Of a DNA stretch of 15,629 bases, positions 14,991-15,629 are shown piece after piece. Made by a program: the position numbers and the translations under genes. The stretch is from Candidatus Omnitrophota bacterium. Lineage in GTDB: Bacteria > Omnitrophota > Gorgyraeia > Zapsychrales > Zapsychraceae. Positions within the stretch are counted from its first letter, which is position 1; the number at the start of each line of letters is the position of its first letter. A model generated the notes under the pieces. The model saw nothing but the letters and a program-made list of their open reading frames with translations, ran no database searches and was not told the origin of the DNA. The DNA lies in assembly GCA_029567025.1 (NCBI GenBank), contig JAKQLT010000066.1:1-15629 (forward strand), in the 5' to 3' direction.

Positions 14991-15327
14991 TGAAAATGAT
15001 GTTGTGGATTTCTTAAGGGATTTTTTAGAGCTTAAAGGTTATTCTGATGTGGAGACTGCGACATCAGGGCAAGAAGCCTTGAATATTATTTCATCGAAAA
15101 AACCGCGTTTCGCGTTTTTAGATATTCAATTAGCCGATGAAATCAATGGCATTGAGGTTTTAAAGCGTACGCGTGATCTTTCATCGGACACAAAGGTTGT
15201 TATGATCTCTGGCTATCGGAAAGAGTTTTTTAAAACCGCGCTTGCATTGGGAGCCATTGGTTTTATTGCGAAGCCGGTTAAGAAAAATGAATTAAATGAA
15301 ATGATCTCTTTGTTGTCCCAAACATAG
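14959..15327 (+). CDS. Receiver-only response regulator
   Basis: This 122-residue CheY/Spo0F-type single receiver domain has the acidic pair D10-D11 (LVDDEND), phospho-acceptor D55 (AFLDIQL), switch residue S84 (MISGY) and K105 (AKPVKK), so the active site is complete. No output domain is attached; it must act by protein contact or phosphorelay. The start ATG 14959 follows GGGAGAAG and lies inside the kinase 3' end, favouring coupled translation; an upstream in-frame ATG at 14929 would add ten basic residues outside the domain. It is the likely direct partner of the kinase encoded just upstream. Confidence 0.9.
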   Translation: METPKILLVDDENDVVDFLRDFLELKGYSDVETATSGQEALNIISSKKPRFAFLDIQLADEINGIEVLKRTRDLSSDTKVVMISGYRKEFFKTALALGAIGFIAKPVKKNELNEMISLLSQT

Positions 15328-15339
15328 GAGAAAGAGGAT

Positions 15340-15603
15340 ATGACGAGCATTCGTAAAAAATTTCACGAATTGGGAAATTGGCATAATAATATCAGTATGG
15401 CCGCGATTGTAACAAAAGAAGCTCTCCATAATTGTGATGTCTCTGAGTCGGCCTTACCGGATATAAAAAAAATGATGGAAAAAACCATAAAAAATCTTAA
15501 TAAGATTGAACAGTTTGTGGCGGCCGCAGATGATGCTGTTAATGTGATGAAGCCTTTTATTTATGAGAAAATAGGGGCAGATACAGAAATCCGTCGGATA
15601 TAA
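15340..15603 (+). CDS. Small helical protein with H-box-like motif, possible phosphotransfer protein
   Basis: This 87-residue all-helical protein contains ELGNWHNNISMAAIV (10-24), in which H15 sits in a context resembling the histidine kinase phosphorylation motif H-x-x-N-x-L. There is no ATPase domain. The size fits a helical hairpin that could dimerise into a four-helix bundle, as histidine phosphotransfer or DHp-derived proteins do. It follows the receiver by 12 nt with AGAGG at 15333-15337, so a role in a kinase-receiver-phosphotransfer relay is attractive. The family is not firmly recognised, and the histidine role is inferred from motif and neighbours only. Confidence 0.5.
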   Translation: MTSIRKKFHELGNWHNNISMAAIVTKEALHNCDVSESALPDIKKMMEKTIKNLNKIEQFVAAADDAVNVMKPFIYEKIGADTEIRRI

Positions 15604-15619
15604 AGAGATTTTTTTACGC

Positions 15620-15624
15620 AGGAG
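15620..15624 (+). promoter_or_regulatory. Ribosome binding site of a gene beyond the right edge
   Basis: AGGAG lies 5 nt before the window end and 17 nt after the preceding stop, with no terminator between. The operon therefore probably continues into a further cistron starting at or just after position 15630. Confidence 0.5.
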
Positions 15625-15629
15625 CCAAA

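Overview
The window is AT-rich bacterial DNA with compact operons. Reading frames commonly overlap by 4 bp (ATGA), and clear GGAGG-type ribosome binding sites appear in several places. No gene identifies the host. The low GC, a GPH-type sugar transporter, fatty-acid-like synthase genes beside a CrtI-like oxidoreductase, and a 7TM histidine kinase would suit an uncultured Gram-negative lineage such as Omnitrophota or the PVC group, but this is a guess from gene style.

Region 1 (1-3972, + strand) looks accessory. It holds two calcineurin-like metallophosphoesterases flanking a small P-loop kinase, all chained by ATGA overlaps. These are followed by short hypothetical and zinc-ribbon proteins and a lone AbiEi-like (DUF6088) protein with no toxin partner. 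It ends at a fragment matching the 3' half of an initiator tRNA-Met gene, starting at the anticodon loop and running to an encoded CCA. A strong terminator follows directly. This is the layout expected at the distal end of an element integrated into a tRNA gene, so genes 1-8 are probably the tail of a genomic island whose integrase and intact tRNA lie to the left of the window.

Region 2 (4049-6496, - strand) is a two-gene operon: a GPH-family sugar symporter with an odd charged repeat tail, then a putative GT-A-like glycosyltransferase. Its promoter has a perfect TATAAT lying inside an 18-bp palindrome.

Region 3 (6500-6709) is a divergent control region with three perfect palindromes of 18-19 bp. 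It also has a strong sigma-70-like promoter whose predicted start coincides with the ATG of the next gene, so that message may be leaderless.

Region 4 (6710 to the end, + strand) is one tightly packed operon and the most interesting part. It encodes a ketosynthase-fold protein with an N-terminal helix-turn-helix domain and both catalytic histidines replaced, a FabZ dehydratase, a complete FabF-type ketosynthase, an acyl carrier protein, a third divergent but catalytically complete ketosynthase, a CrtI-like FAD oxidoreductase, a 7TM-GAF histidine kinase, a receiver-only response regulator, and a small protein with an H-box-like motif. The working model is a type II acyl/polyene synthase that borrows acyltransferase and ketoreductase activity from host fatty acid synthesis. 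The HTH-ketosynthase may be both a chain-length-factor-like partner and a DNA-binding autoregulator, and the sensor pathway is co-transcribed. The operon appears to continue past the right edge.
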